A stretch of DNA of 64,000 bases, from the NCBI GenBank assembly GCA_037074705.1, contig CM073593.1, positions 63,529,501 to 63,593,500 of the forward strand. The letters run 5' to 3'. The stretch's first letter is position 1, and every line of letters begins with the position of its first letter. Shown here piece after piece: positions 52,775 to 64,000 of this stretch. Under the pieces are notes generated by a model. It did no database searches, was not told where the DNA came from, and worked only from the letters and a program-made list of their open reading frames with translations. The DNA is from Zhengitettix transpicula. Taxonomy: Eukaryota; Arthropoda; Insecta; Orthoptera; Tetrigidae. The translations under genes and the position numbers were made by a program.

Positions 52775-52840
52775 TTAATCCTTTATAGGCATTCTGTATT
52801 AAACAATTTTGATTTATATACTTTTTATGATTAATAAAGT

Positions 52841-55800
52841 GTTTCATTGTTTTTAAGTTGACAATTTCAAGTCATAAAGATGATCTGTTTTATTTAATTA
52901 TTTAAAGAAAACTATAATTTCAATCCCCCAATCGTTATAATTATATTGCAAATAATTTTTTAAAATTAGCATTACCATTAGGTGAACTGTTACGTGACAA
53001 ACAATTTTCAAATATTGACTTCATATTTGTGAAAACTCGCAGGAATATTTCCTATGTAATATCAGTAATTTTGTCCCAAATAACCTGTAAAGAATTACTA
53101 GAGAAAGAAGACAGAAGGAACGAAGTGAGTGAAAAATTTGAAAAACCTTCCAACATGGTTTCGACCAATTTAGATAATTTTGTTTCAATTCCTACAATTA
53201 TAACGGTTTATTTAAGATCTGCATTAAAATAACCAGATAATGTATATATTTTTTATTTCGCAAGGTCAATTGACGATCCAATTTCCGTTACAAAGAAGCT
53301 CTAACTCCACTAACTACTTCCTCAGTCAATTTTAATCTTGAGAACCCTTGAGAATGTAACCTGTAGTCTAGAATTTTCTTATCTCACATTCATAAAATTT
53401 CTGTTATTGACCTGAACTGTCGCGAAATAAACTACAGTGCACCAATCGACATTTTAGTGAAAAAAAATTACAGAAAACGTTGTCTGTGCTCTCGTAAATC
53501 CTCATCACCATTTAAATTTTAAAAGTGATCATCTTTATCGCTCACTGGGTACCTTACAGTTACTTTTCCACAATTCTTAACTAACCTGTATATATTTTGT
53601 CAACTTTTTGCACTAAGTTAAGGAAAACACTAAAAAAATTAGTTAATTAACGGAATAATGAGTACGTGCTTAAGGCGACAGTTATTCAGCTTCTATATTT
53701 TACCTGGGCGGCTTGTGGGTTTTCATAACAATAGATCCCATTCAGCGAACGCCTTTTGTTGGTTTCCTCTTGTTTTTCGTAGGATTGCGTTCCCGGAAGG
53801 ATATTACGGAGGGCATAGGACAAGTTACGCAGTGCGATATTTAAAGGGTTCCCCCAGCATCTTCTGTAGTGTAACAAAAGTACTTGGATTTGACTCGGAT
53901 ATTTATTCAAAACAGAAATTTTATTTAAAAAAAGTCACCGAATAATTAGTTCTCTAACTTTGAATTGTATTAGTAATTATGAGGTTTATCTATTTTTAAT
54001 TAAAATGAATAACTATAATATATATTTTTTAACGACAGATTATTTAAAAACTTTTAAATTTATATTAAAATATGTTAATATTTGATCATTCCAATTGTAT
54101 GATTTACCAAACGAGAAGGTGAGAACTATGAGTAAATCTCTACTTGACCTTTAGTATTTAGAAAATTTGATGCTACAGGTTCCATTCTCAAGCACAGACT
54201 ACGGGACGTGTATGAATAAAAAAGACCGAGGAAGCAGTTAGTTAAGTTAGCGGTGCTGTGTCACGGTCACAGGATCTTCAATTGACTTGTAATGTAATCC
54301 ATATGTATGCAGGATATTTTTCTCTAAAAAAAATTTCCGTTTGCATACTATTTATATTATTTTCTAGTAAACTCCATGTTTCTCAAATTCTTCAGGATCT
54401 GCGGTTTTGAATCTATGGAATTACTTATAGACGACGTTCAACAGTACGTCTTGGGATTAACATTTTAAAAAGAAATATTATGGAAAGTGTATTATTCCAT
54501 TCCCTACTCTGAAAGACCGTGATTGAATTTCTGCAGCGTAATCGATCTAATACAATCATATTCTTTTATTCCTTTTTTATTGGTGTCGAGGTACATTTCA
54601 GCGCATACATGCAGGCTAAGTTAAAAGAAAAATCTGAGTCGTTTACAGTCGTTGTGGATCACACATAAATGATATGGGAAGAATGAGTCCTCTGCGAGCG
54701 GTGTGTAGATTATTCATGCACATCTGTGTCCAGCAGGCAATCCTCCATCAATCGCCTCATGGAAGGGCTTCCGCTGGTCGATTAACGACCGTGGCGTCGT
54801 TGGCGGTCGTTCTACGAACTTCTGGTCGCCTTTCGAAGCAGAACCATTGCTAGAGAGAAAAAATTGTCCTGATATGAAACACGAAAAACTATCAGCTATC
54901 ACGTTATAAAACTGTATTCCAACAGCAAATGCAATTTTATTCCGAAGAGCAAACGAAATTAAATGATTGTATTAATATGTTGTTTAAATTGAAATCAAAA
55001 CACAGTAATAAATATTTAGAAATAATGAAATATAATAAATTTTACATTTCGTCACACGTTTGAATATAAATAATTTTATTTCCACTTTGTATACAACGAC
55101 CTTCCTTAATCGTAGGGTTTCCTTTTCTCGGTGGAATGGAAACATACTCAGAAAGGTTTCAATGTGTAATCGAGAATGACTGGATCATCTTCAAAATATT
55201 TTCTTACATTAGTAATCCAAAAATAACGGGGGTTATCAAACAAAGTATTCAGGTGAAATTATTTTTCTATTTGATTTTCACTTAATTATCTAAACAATTT
55301 ACAGAATAAAATGAAAATTTCTGATAATAACCTGCATCTTCCAATGTAATAAAAGTACCTGTCACTTCCACAAGCAAAGAGATAAATTAATTCATGAGTC
55401 CCTTTAGTGGTAAATATATATTCTCTCGACGAACAGAAAAATATGAAACAATAAATCGGTGTCATATCAATCAGAAAGGATATAAATATCATAATATAAA
55501 TCATAAATAAATATAGAAACAATTTAATGTTTATGGAATTTATTGCTTCCTGAAATACTTAAAACTCTCTACTAGATGTTTTTATATAAAATGTTGATAT
55601 TAACGATTATTACTAATAATGTTTTTCTCTTAACGACATTTTAATTTACCTCGTTCTTCATTAATTTTGATAAAACATTCAACTTTCCGCATAACATAAA
55701 AATTCATTTTCAATATTTTTCTCTATTAGCGTCAACTATGAAAATAAATAATCCAAATAACAGCCTTTGTTTTAATTTTATCTCTTTCGACTAATTTGTT

Positions 55801-56787
55801 TAAATTTTTTAGACAATTAAGTAAAAATTAAAAACCGAGAAACATATTTAAAATAAAATGAATGTTAAAGAAAAACTTATTTGAGATATACGAACAATTA
55901 TTTTGCTGCGCAAAGGTCGGATGCGTAATTATAAAGGGACATATTGCAAGCGACTCATATGTACAAAAATAAAAACAAAACAGTAAGTGCTTGTATTGAA
56001 AGTTACGATATTCTAAAATTTTATGCCAATAATTTAAATAAATTTTAATTTTAAATTAATGTCACAGGGAACATCTAACTGAATTATTTGCATGTGAAAT
56101 AATATGATTTGTATGATAAAAAATAAATATATAATTTGTGTTTGTTTGTGACCATCACATAAATAACATATGGCCTCGAAGGTATGTAAAAAATGTCTTA
56201 TTCAAAATTTATCTACAAATAAAATTTTATAATTATTTATACATAATTTATAGTTTTACATATTGATAATGGAGGGCCTTAGCATTTGTTATTTTGTATA
56301 AATAAAAAATATAATCACCATTAACTTAAAATTAAATTAGATAAAATGCCGTTATTAAAAATCACAAAACACATAATAAAAATTAAATTACAATATTTCT
56401 TTACAGAGACTTTCATCGCTCAATATTCTGCGCTATTATCTTCAGTGTGGGATAAGTATAAAAATAAACAATGTCAGCTGTTTCCACAAAACTGACTGAA
56501 TGAAATTTTACGTCTTATTTGCACTACACTTTTTTAAAATTAAGAATATTGATAACTATTTTAACGGCTCATTACAAATAACTTCAGATCTTATAAAAAT
56601 ATTAATGATTTATTTATCTGGTTTGGCACGATTATAGCAAGAGCCTTTGCTGTTAAATTTATCCGTCATGTAAAATTATATAGCGGGCAGACCTCATTTT
56701 AAATGTTAATATGATAGTATGTCCACTCGTGTGTCAGTCTAACTGGTGGAAAATTTCGAAGCAACCTGAGACAACTCGAGTTCCTTC
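52841..56787. other. AT-rich non-coding stretch
   Basis: A GC-richer patch at 53650-53900 (95-codon frame, unrecognised). A further one at 54710-54860 carries an 8 bp stem (aacgaccg/cggtcgtt) and a coding-like minus-strand frame ending at 54714. No gene can be named. Confidence 0.45.
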
Positions 56788-56806
56788 CACACACACACAC
56801 ACACAC
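56788..56806. repeat. (AC)n microsatellite
   Basis: About nine CA units. Confidence 0.9.
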
Positions 56807-59800
56807 GTGAGTACTAAAGCGTGTCCTGACCTTTGATATTTCGAGCACTTCACGTCCAGTTTGTGAAATTGTGTGATGAATCTGAGTGGCTTTAGAGCAC
56901 GTCATCGGGTTGAACTACCCTGGCCATTAGTAACTTGTGCTTGGCCAATGAAAGCGCAGTAACGTATAGTCTATTTATATCCGGCCTTTCAGAAAGATAC
57001 TTATTGAAGAATGATAACTTTTCCTGGGAAAAATACTTTCTTTTCCTTTCTCTTTTATCTACTAAATATAAAAATTCTTAAAAAATTAAATGTATATATT
57101 TTCAAAATATACTGTTTATTGCTAAAATTTATTAAAACTCTTAGATAGTAAACAAAACTTAATTTTTAAAGATACAAAAATTTCATAAAATAGTATCCTA
57201 TTCTTTTAATACCCCCCAGACTGGTCTTGATATGAATTTTATCCGTATAAATTTACCTTATTTAAAATAAATTCTAATATTATTTTCTAAAATAAATCTT
57301 CTGATTGTTATGATCAATTATATAGCCACATAATATACAACTAAACTGTAAACTGTGAAATATATGCAAAAATTATTGAGGTTATTCCGGGAAAAAATTC
57401 TTTATTTTCGGAAATCATTTAACATCAAAATAAATTAACACCAACTCTGGATATGGTGACATAAGAATAATTCCCACAAAAAGAAATTTTCACATATTAA
57501 GATTACTGTATCAAACTTATCGATGTAAAAATAAGAAATCAGATTCGTTATTTGAACAATAATGCTTAATTTTAATATGAGCTAGAAGACTTCGTGATTC
57601 GTTCTTTACAAGAAACGATAATTATGAATAAAATTTTTTAGTTATATTTGGAGTTACCAGTAATACACATTACAAATTTAAAATGAAATAAATTTAATTA
57701 GCACCTATTCTAACAGTTTATTCATCACGTATTTAAAATAAGGCAGCACAATCTACCTCAGTTGTGAATTATGAGTTGCCTTTCATATAAATTTATATAA
57801 ATTGAAAATATTTTACTTGTTCTTTTCCTCCCACGTAGTTAGAAGCATTAACCTGCTTAAAATACGTTAATGTGGCGTATAACCAATGAGTACCTTAACT
57901 CGTTTCAACCCCTGGAACACGTACGAAAATAGAAGGCTCCAGAAATCCAATAAAATCGAAGTTCGAGCGTGTAGCCCGAAGATATAGTCGAAACGTAGAG
58001 CCATTTCTTCACTGCAAAAGCCGCCCTTACAGAAAAAAAACGACAGATATTCAGCATTAAATTTATAAAGAACAATTATTATTTAAGAAATAGTAATAAA
58101 TATTAGTCTATACCTACTCATTAAGATACAATTATAATTATAACAAAAAATTATTAATAGAATCATTATGCCTTATAAGCATTTTGTTAATATTTATTTA
58201 CAATTAAAGAAATCGGTATTTTTTATCTCATAAAAATTTTGATTATGAAGCAACATATAAAATCACAATCAAGCAAGACGAGTTTAATTACAAATAAAAA
58301 ATATATTAAAAATTTTAAATTGTTAAATTTTACAACCTGAATAATTGGAGATTAAATACTTTTTAATAAGTGTCCAAAGAACATTTATTATTGTACAATC
58401 GGATCTTTATACAGACTAAATATTGAAGAAAAAATTTTAAGCTCTGTTTACATAACGAATATGTTTCCTTATCGTATTACATGCATAAAAAGTTACTAAT
58501 AAGGAACTGTGTAATCATTTTCCGAAATTAAATTGGAGGATTTTTATAATATTTTTCTAGTTGATTATTTCCATTACACTCTAAACTAAATTTGTTATAT
58601 TCCAAATTTCTAAAAGCGTGAATAATTATCTATAGAATCAGAATATTCAAAAAATTAAATTTAGGAAGATTCTTTATAACTGAACTGATAATTGTCCCTC
58701 AAATATAGAATCATAAATACTCGTTTAAATTAAAATTTTTATTAGCATTAATTTAATAAGAATACAATGACCTATTTGAAATATCTACAATTTTTTTAAT
58801 TATAAAGTGAAGGTATAACAAATTAGTTTGACGCTTTTGTTACATTTTAGGGAAAAAATTAATTAAAAAAAAAAGAATTATATAATTGCCGAAAACAACG
58901 TTTTAAAATAGTCGGACGAGTAAAAACGCCGATATTCTCATAATTAAGAGAAAAAAATCGTTTCTTTTATTTAGGACAAAGATAATTTTATTACCAACAT
59001 TATCATCCACTTCACTATAGTTTTCTAAAGAACCGATATAGAGATAGGGATTATATATATATATATATTATTTGTATAAAATATTCTTTACTTTTTAGCT
59101 CAAGGCTTAGGTAAAATATTCAGTTATTTGCCAATTAAATTTTAATTCATAAAATGTTTCAACCGCTGCTCTGAGAAACCTGTGAGACGTTGCTTTTGAG
59201 AAACTATTCATTCGTTCATTAAACCTTCAGCATTTCACATTAAAACTCAACCAACACTTAACAGAATTTGTAACAAGTCTATACATTTCTCAAAGCGAAC
59301 TAATATTATTTTTTCCTAAGTGAGTTCGTGTTCCTTATAGCCCGAGGGAGCAAGATGGAGAATTCCTCATTAGTATCCCGTTAATTACAACGGACGGTAC
59401 TAAATAATGTTAATTTGGAAGTCTTTAATGAGTTTCCTGTAGTACTATATACATCGTGTTTTAAGTTTCCTTAATTAAGACTGATGTTGTAGTACAATCA
59501 TAGTTTCGTCAAGTTACAGTTTAGAAGTCTTTAGAGATTTTGGAAATAGAATTCTTTTACGTTTCAATAATAATATCGGTATTTTGAGGAAAAAATTTAT
59601 AAGTTTTGAAAACAGTCTTCTCATGAAAATATTTTTAATTAACAAAATAATTATTTCTGTACAATTTTACATATTATGCTATTTTTTAAAATGTATACCT
59701 TTGAATCTGATTCTTCGAATATAATGTGTGCTTTCATAAATAATTGACCCATATAAATTCCAAAATCCGTAATTATTTTATTAGTGTTTCTTGCTATGAC

Positions 59801-60212
59801 TCGAAATAAATTACTGGGTAATTTACAGACAAAAATAACAGTTTATAACTGTTTGGGATTAAAAACGTAGGTGTTCGGAATTGTTTCAGGAAATATTACT
59901 CAAACTTTAGTACCAGTACTACTGGCGAACGCGAATTTGTGGAAAGGGTTCGTAGCATCCTCAAATATGTACACAGAGAAGTGTGCGTTTCCATAGAAAT
60001 ATGAATAAGTGGAGCGGATGTAAGAGATTTTGCAGCTAGCGGTTCATCTCAATTGAGTCCTACACACGAATTTATTTATTTAAATCTCGAGGATTCCCAG
60101 ATTTTATAAGTCTTTAATATAGCGGCTCATATTCCAGTGATCCTCTATGTATTATTTCCCCACATTCATTTACGAATAAACTCCAAATATTTGCACTACG
60201 TTGGGTTACACA
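56807..60212. other. AT-rich non-coding stretch
   Basis: A (TA)n run at about 59052-59069 and a GC-richer patch at 57870-58030. No gene or element recognised. Confidence 0.55.
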
Positions 60213-60400
60213 ATGCCTCATGCATCATTTAAAAAAGCGAAATCATTGGTAAATTCTGCAGATGGGACACAATATGTATTTGGAGATGACTGCGTCGTAC
60301 ATGAAGCTCACATCTCTCCTTCACAAATAGCATAGGAAATGAAGTAGGTCGAAAGGAGAATATTCTCGCTAGATTGCAAAATTCAAAAGAAAATCTCTGA
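60213..60400 (+). pseudogene. possible short coding relic with a frame change
   Basis: ATG 60213 opens 40 codons (with SADGTQYVFGDDCVVHEAH) to TAG at 60333-60335. A frame beginning at 60335 then reads GNEVGRKENILARLQNSKENL to TGA at 60398-60400. Both halves have a charged, balanced, protein-like composition unlike surrounding DNA. I do not recognise the family. It may be an old coding fragment or chance. Confidence 0.2.
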
Positions 60401-61336
60401 AGTTGGCAAAGAATTTAAGCGTCTATATAAATAACTAGTAGACGTATCAAGATATCCAGTATCTGAAAAACTGTAGTTGTTTATTTCCTTTAACTTTCTG
60501 TGAAACTACATGCTACTTATTATTCACGTATTAACTATTCTACAAACATTTGCATTAGAGTTCACAATAAATTTCCAGAATACAACATTAGAAAAATATC
60601 TGTTAGGTTTAGTTGTAAGGTAATGTATGGAACATTATTTTTTTACATAGATTTATTGGAAGAGGAAAGTGGGGAAATAATTTTTAAGCTATTAATTTAA
60701 TAAGGCTCCTATATTAAGCGGCTGCTGTCAGGCAGAGATTTAATAAAAGATATAAAGATGTAATCATCTTCGTAGGTAAGAATATTTTTATTTAATTAGT
60801 TACAGAAAAAACTAAAATAAATACAATATTCATGCATATAAACAAGTTCAAGTATGTATCAAATTATTCTCTAAAATTATTAGGTCAGCAAATGTTGAAT
60901 TTTATAATCACTGTACATATTTTGCAGGTACGATAATCTGTAATTATGTAAAATGAAAACACAAATAAAATATTTTGGTCATAAGAAGTCGAATAAAGAA
61001 TTAACATGATTATTCTTTGTATAATTACATGAAAATTTCAGACATGTGCCCTTCTTAGAACGAATCCTTTTTAAAAATTTATTTTATAACAATAGACTAA
61101 TCTCCCAGCATCATACTGATATACAAAATTGCATTTAGAAGACGAAACGTAGATTTTTGTCTTATACATGTATACTTTTTATTTTTCAAAAGAAACCAAT
61201 TTAAAGGCAAATCATTCCTTTGACTTATTTAGTATCCGTGTTCACTTTAATTTCTGTCTTAGTTATCTTCTTTCTTATTCTCTCCTCCAAAATGATTAAT
61301 GTCTACCATCACAAAATTTCTCTTTGACGTCATTAG
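60401..61336. other. AT-rich, nothing recognised
   Basis: A 66-codon plus-strand frame (60500-60700) is unrecognised and likely fortuitous. Confidence 0.55.
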
Positions 61337-61426
61337 CCAAATGACTGCCGCAGGGGATCTTGTGTGGACTCCGGAAGATGTGGTCACTAGACATAGACAG
61401 GCTCGTCGCTTCGAGGAAAACGTGAC
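61337..61426 (+). CDS. candidate internal coding exon, 90 nt
   Basis: It is bracketed by a pyrimidine-rich acceptor (tttctctttgacgtcattag, ending 61336) and a good donor (gac|gtaagc, GT at 61427-61428). The 90 nt length keeps the frame. Translation includes GDLVWTPEDVVTRHRQARRF, a highly polar, balanced peptide with well-mixed codons, and local G+C is far above the flanks. An alternative acceptor (gccgcag) would start the exon at 61354. I cannot name the protein, and no partner exon was found nearby, so flanking introns would be long. A 78-codon minus-strand frame covers the same DNA and is judged the shadow. Confidence 0.35.
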
Positions 61427-62846
61427 GTAAGCTCTGTGAATCTGCTTAACCCATGTATACGGCCAAATCCTGAATAGGATAGTAAGGTATTTCATTATAT
61501 CTCGGAGTCTACAAACAAAATAACTGGTCCTTCTTTTGTCATTACTTTAACAACTTAGTCACCATTTTACAGCTAGAATTTTTTCTATGCGGTATATATC
61601 CTTCTATTTAAGATGTAAATCAGCATTACAAATTTTCATCAAAGTAAACTGTTTCTTTAAAATTCTGATGAAGGATTATAAAAAACCGGGCTAACAGAAA
61701 AAATACCATCACATACAACCCGCCGCACAGCGATCGTTCCAAAGGCGCCCTCCTTAATTATATTCGAACCAGTCTCCTACTTACGACATATTATTTGAAT
61801 TATTGGTTGGTGACTGTCTTGTAAACGTATTACTTTATTCACGAATATATTCGGATGAAACAGCGATTAATCGTCTTTGTGTAAAGAGAAAAGTTAGAAC
61901 AAACGAATAATTTAGAGTACAAATCTGTATTGGCCCGAACAGATTTACCGTCTTCGTACATTAATATAACAATGAGATTGCTTCTTATAGAGCTATATAA
62001 ATTTTTTCTGGATTTCAAAATTATCGTATTTCCTAGAATTACAGAAATATACTTCAATTCCCATTTACTGCAAATTACATTGTTGTTTTGTCTAATAAAT
62101 TGATACTCAGAGATAAATGTTAGTTAACTGAAATTACTTGTTACATTTAATAACAATTAACAGATGCTATAAAAATATTTTTAATGAATAATTACTGAAT
62201 AAATCCTCTGGTTTTTGCATTCATTGAAGAACATCAGGAACCAATTTGTCATAACTGAGATTTTTTCCACATTTTTTTCGAAATACCTTCCCTCACATGA
62301 AGAACGTCGTATATAAACAAGCTAAAACAACGCACTGTAATTTTTTCAGAAATGTTGGAAATTGCTGAATGTAGTTAATTTTCTTCCGCCTTGTTTAATG
62401 AAATCTATTTTACTCGGAATTATGATACTGGTAATAACCGGAAGGTTCCTAGCAGCTATACGCTCTCAGAATGTTCTATGCAACTAGATAATCCCCTCTT
62501 TCCGAGATGGGAAAGGAAGTGGGGCGGCTTTGTAACTGTGGCTGGTTATTTCCGAGGCTTTAGTTCCCGGATCTGCTCCCACTATAACGCACTGAGGTAG
62601 AACTTGTTCAGAAATTCTATGGTCGAGACATAGTTCAGTTTGAATATCTCCTATATTTGTACTTTATCAAAATAGAAAATATTTCTTTCTAAATAACGTT
62701 GCATACCTGGGACCATTTTATGTATGAAATATTACTCACTATATAATATATTTACTAAGTGTCAAATATTAAAAAAACTTTTACAGTAGTTTTATTATTA
62801 ATCTGCATTGATGTTAATATAGTGCTGTAATTTAATATTGATTTAA
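61427..62846. other. mostly AT-rich non-coding stretch
   Basis: A GC-richer patch at 62430-62600 holds a 69-codon plus-strand frame that I do not recognise. Nothing else seen. Confidence 0.5.
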
Positions 62847-63029
62847 AGTATTTTTTAAATGTTGATTTATTTACTGTCGCTTCAACAGCTCTGGTTATTA
62901 GCGACTCAGTATTGGAACTAATTTTTTCTTTGTCGAGCGGCTTATTTAACGAGTTTCTCTCACGCTCACAAATATCGAACCCGGGACCTCTGTGATGTGA
63001 ATTACGCACTCTGACCTCTACACCACATA
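62847..63029 (-). mobile_element. tRNA-derived SINE, copy 3
   Basis: On the minus strand it begins tgtggtgtagaggtcagagtg (A-box-like, about 63028) and has a clear B box, cccgggttcgatat, then a short body. The shared tail follows, with a perfect GTCGC/GCGAC stem (plus-strand 62876-62880 and 62901-62905) around a 20 nt loop, then gtaaataaatcaacattt and an A-rich end. This copy has the best-preserved tRNA-like head of the three. Confidence 0.8.
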
Positions 63030-64000
63030 ATATATAATTTATTTGCTTTTAAAATGACAAACATACATCAATTTATATAATTTTTCTAATTATTTTTATT
63101 TAACTACTGAAATTTTTATGAATATTCAATATAATTACATTGTAAATTATATATTTACAGACATACTACAGGTCGTATGTTATTTTAAAATAACTCTCCA
63201 ATAAATTACTCAATAGTATAACCTCTAAATACAATAATTTTAATATATATTTTTGTTAATTTATTTTCAAAAGAATAATATAGTACACATAGTACAAAAT
63301 TTGATAAAAATTTGAGTGAGATTGTTTCATCATACATTATTGTATATTAATTATTTTAAAATTTGTGACAGTTAAGTCATTGCGTGACTTGAAATGAACA
63401 ATATTGGGCTACGTAAAATGACTGCAACTGGGAAGTATTTATATGTCTTACTTAATAGAATAATGCATTTAATTTTTGCTACCACTTTTGTCGTCCTGAC
63501 GTTTTGTGTTACTTATCAACAGTTGATCTGATTCACTGCCATCCTACAGATGGAACAGTCTGCTAACTTCGTAATTGTATCACGAACTTTTCTCTGTTCC
63601 GGAAACTCAGCTTGCTATACCGGGGAAAGGACAAAATAAACAGAATCGTAAACAAAGGAAGCCAGGCGAAGAGACGAAATAGTTCAGTCGTTAGGATGAG
63701 TGCGTTTCGACGAGAAGAAAGAAGGATTCATTAACTATTAATCAGTGTGTCGTTTCTCTGAACACAGATAAGCTTTTAATTTTAATGTAAGTCTGTGCAA
63801 AGAACTAGCCCTATCTTCAGTTCAGTATATGACCGCCATTTATCTGTCTTCTATCATGTTAATTCTAAGAATAGGAATCGGTACATAAGAACCAGAATTT
63901 TATTTGGCCAGAACTCCAAAAATTTTGTTTTGAAATCAGTAATTAATAAATTTTATCTTTCGTAAGCAAATTTATTGTAAAAAAAATTATAGTTACAATT
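63030..64000. other. AT-rich, then a GC-richer patch
   Basis: 63480-63780 is GC-richer, with a TCAGTC at 63684 but no matching TATA or DPE. No gene recognised. Confidence 0.5.

Larger units (their letters stand above)
51208..52840 (-). mobile_element. 5'-truncated non-LTR retrotransposon with RNase H (I/R1-like group)
   Basis: On the minus strand it runs from the end of a reverse transcriptase, through an RNase H domain and a Cys/His segment, to a 3' untranslated region ending in a hairpin tail and an A-run (plus-strand T-run 51208-51217). Endonuclease and catalytic RT motifs are absent, so the copy is 5' truncated near 52840. It is inactive: one frameshift near 52774, another near 52200, a stop at 51729-51731 and altered active-site residues. 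A second T-run (51294-51305) lies inside the 3' region, so the terminal 80 bp could instead be a separate tail insertion. This order fits RNase H-bearing I, R1 and related clades. Confidence 0.85.

Noticed and set aside
1..64000. CRISPR arrays, prokaryotic operons, rRNA genes
   Set aside because: No spaced direct-repeat array, no ribosome-binding-site-led gene clusters and no rRNA-like segments were seen; the sequence is eukaryotic in character.

Overview
The window is AT-rich (roughly two thirds A+T by eye) eukaryotic DNA and is almost entirely non-coding. It has no operons, no dense open reading frames and no long gene. The clearest elements are a non-LTR retrotransposon remnant with an RNase H domain, tRNA-derived SINEs, foldback elements and simple repeats. 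This fits an intergenic or intronic stretch of a large insect genome, and a hemimetabolous or polyneopteran insect is my best guess. That assignment rests on general character, not on a diagnostic gene.

Layout. 1-2.9 kb is AT-rich filler. 2.9-4.3 kb holds two GC-richer islands; the first contains a possible short first coding exon on the minus strand with an Inr/DPE-like promoter. 4.5-9.4 kb holds three inverted-repeat (foldback/MITE-like) elements. 16.3-16.8 kb holds a long foldback directly followed by a SINE. 19.2 and 23.1 kb share a ~200 bp direct repeat. 23.7 kb has a 53 bp tandem duplication. 31.6 kb has a TATA/Inr-like site. 34.1 kb has another foldback. 35.1 and 48.5 kb carry related short coding relics. 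37.8-38.5 kb and 41.2-41.5 kb hold a SINE and three copies of a second repeat family. 40.2-40.5 kb holds a direct repeat ending in a (TA)n hairpin. 51.2-52.8 kb is the retrotransposon remnant (minus strand). 61.3 kb has a coding-exon-like segment. 62.8-63.0 kb is a third SINE.

How parts fit together. The three SINEs end in a 3' tail that is also found in the 3' flank of the retrotransposon remnant and in two isolated fragments. The tail holds a 5 bp stem around a loop of about 20 nt: GTCGC/GCGAC in most copies, GTCAC/GTGAC in the LINE copy. This is what a LINE/SINE partnership predicts, where a SINE borrows the 3' end recognised by a LINE reverse transcriptase. It is the most interesting system here. 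Most remaining open frames of 60-110 residues are expected by chance: at this composition about 7% of random codons are stops, so dozens of such frames arise in 64 kb.
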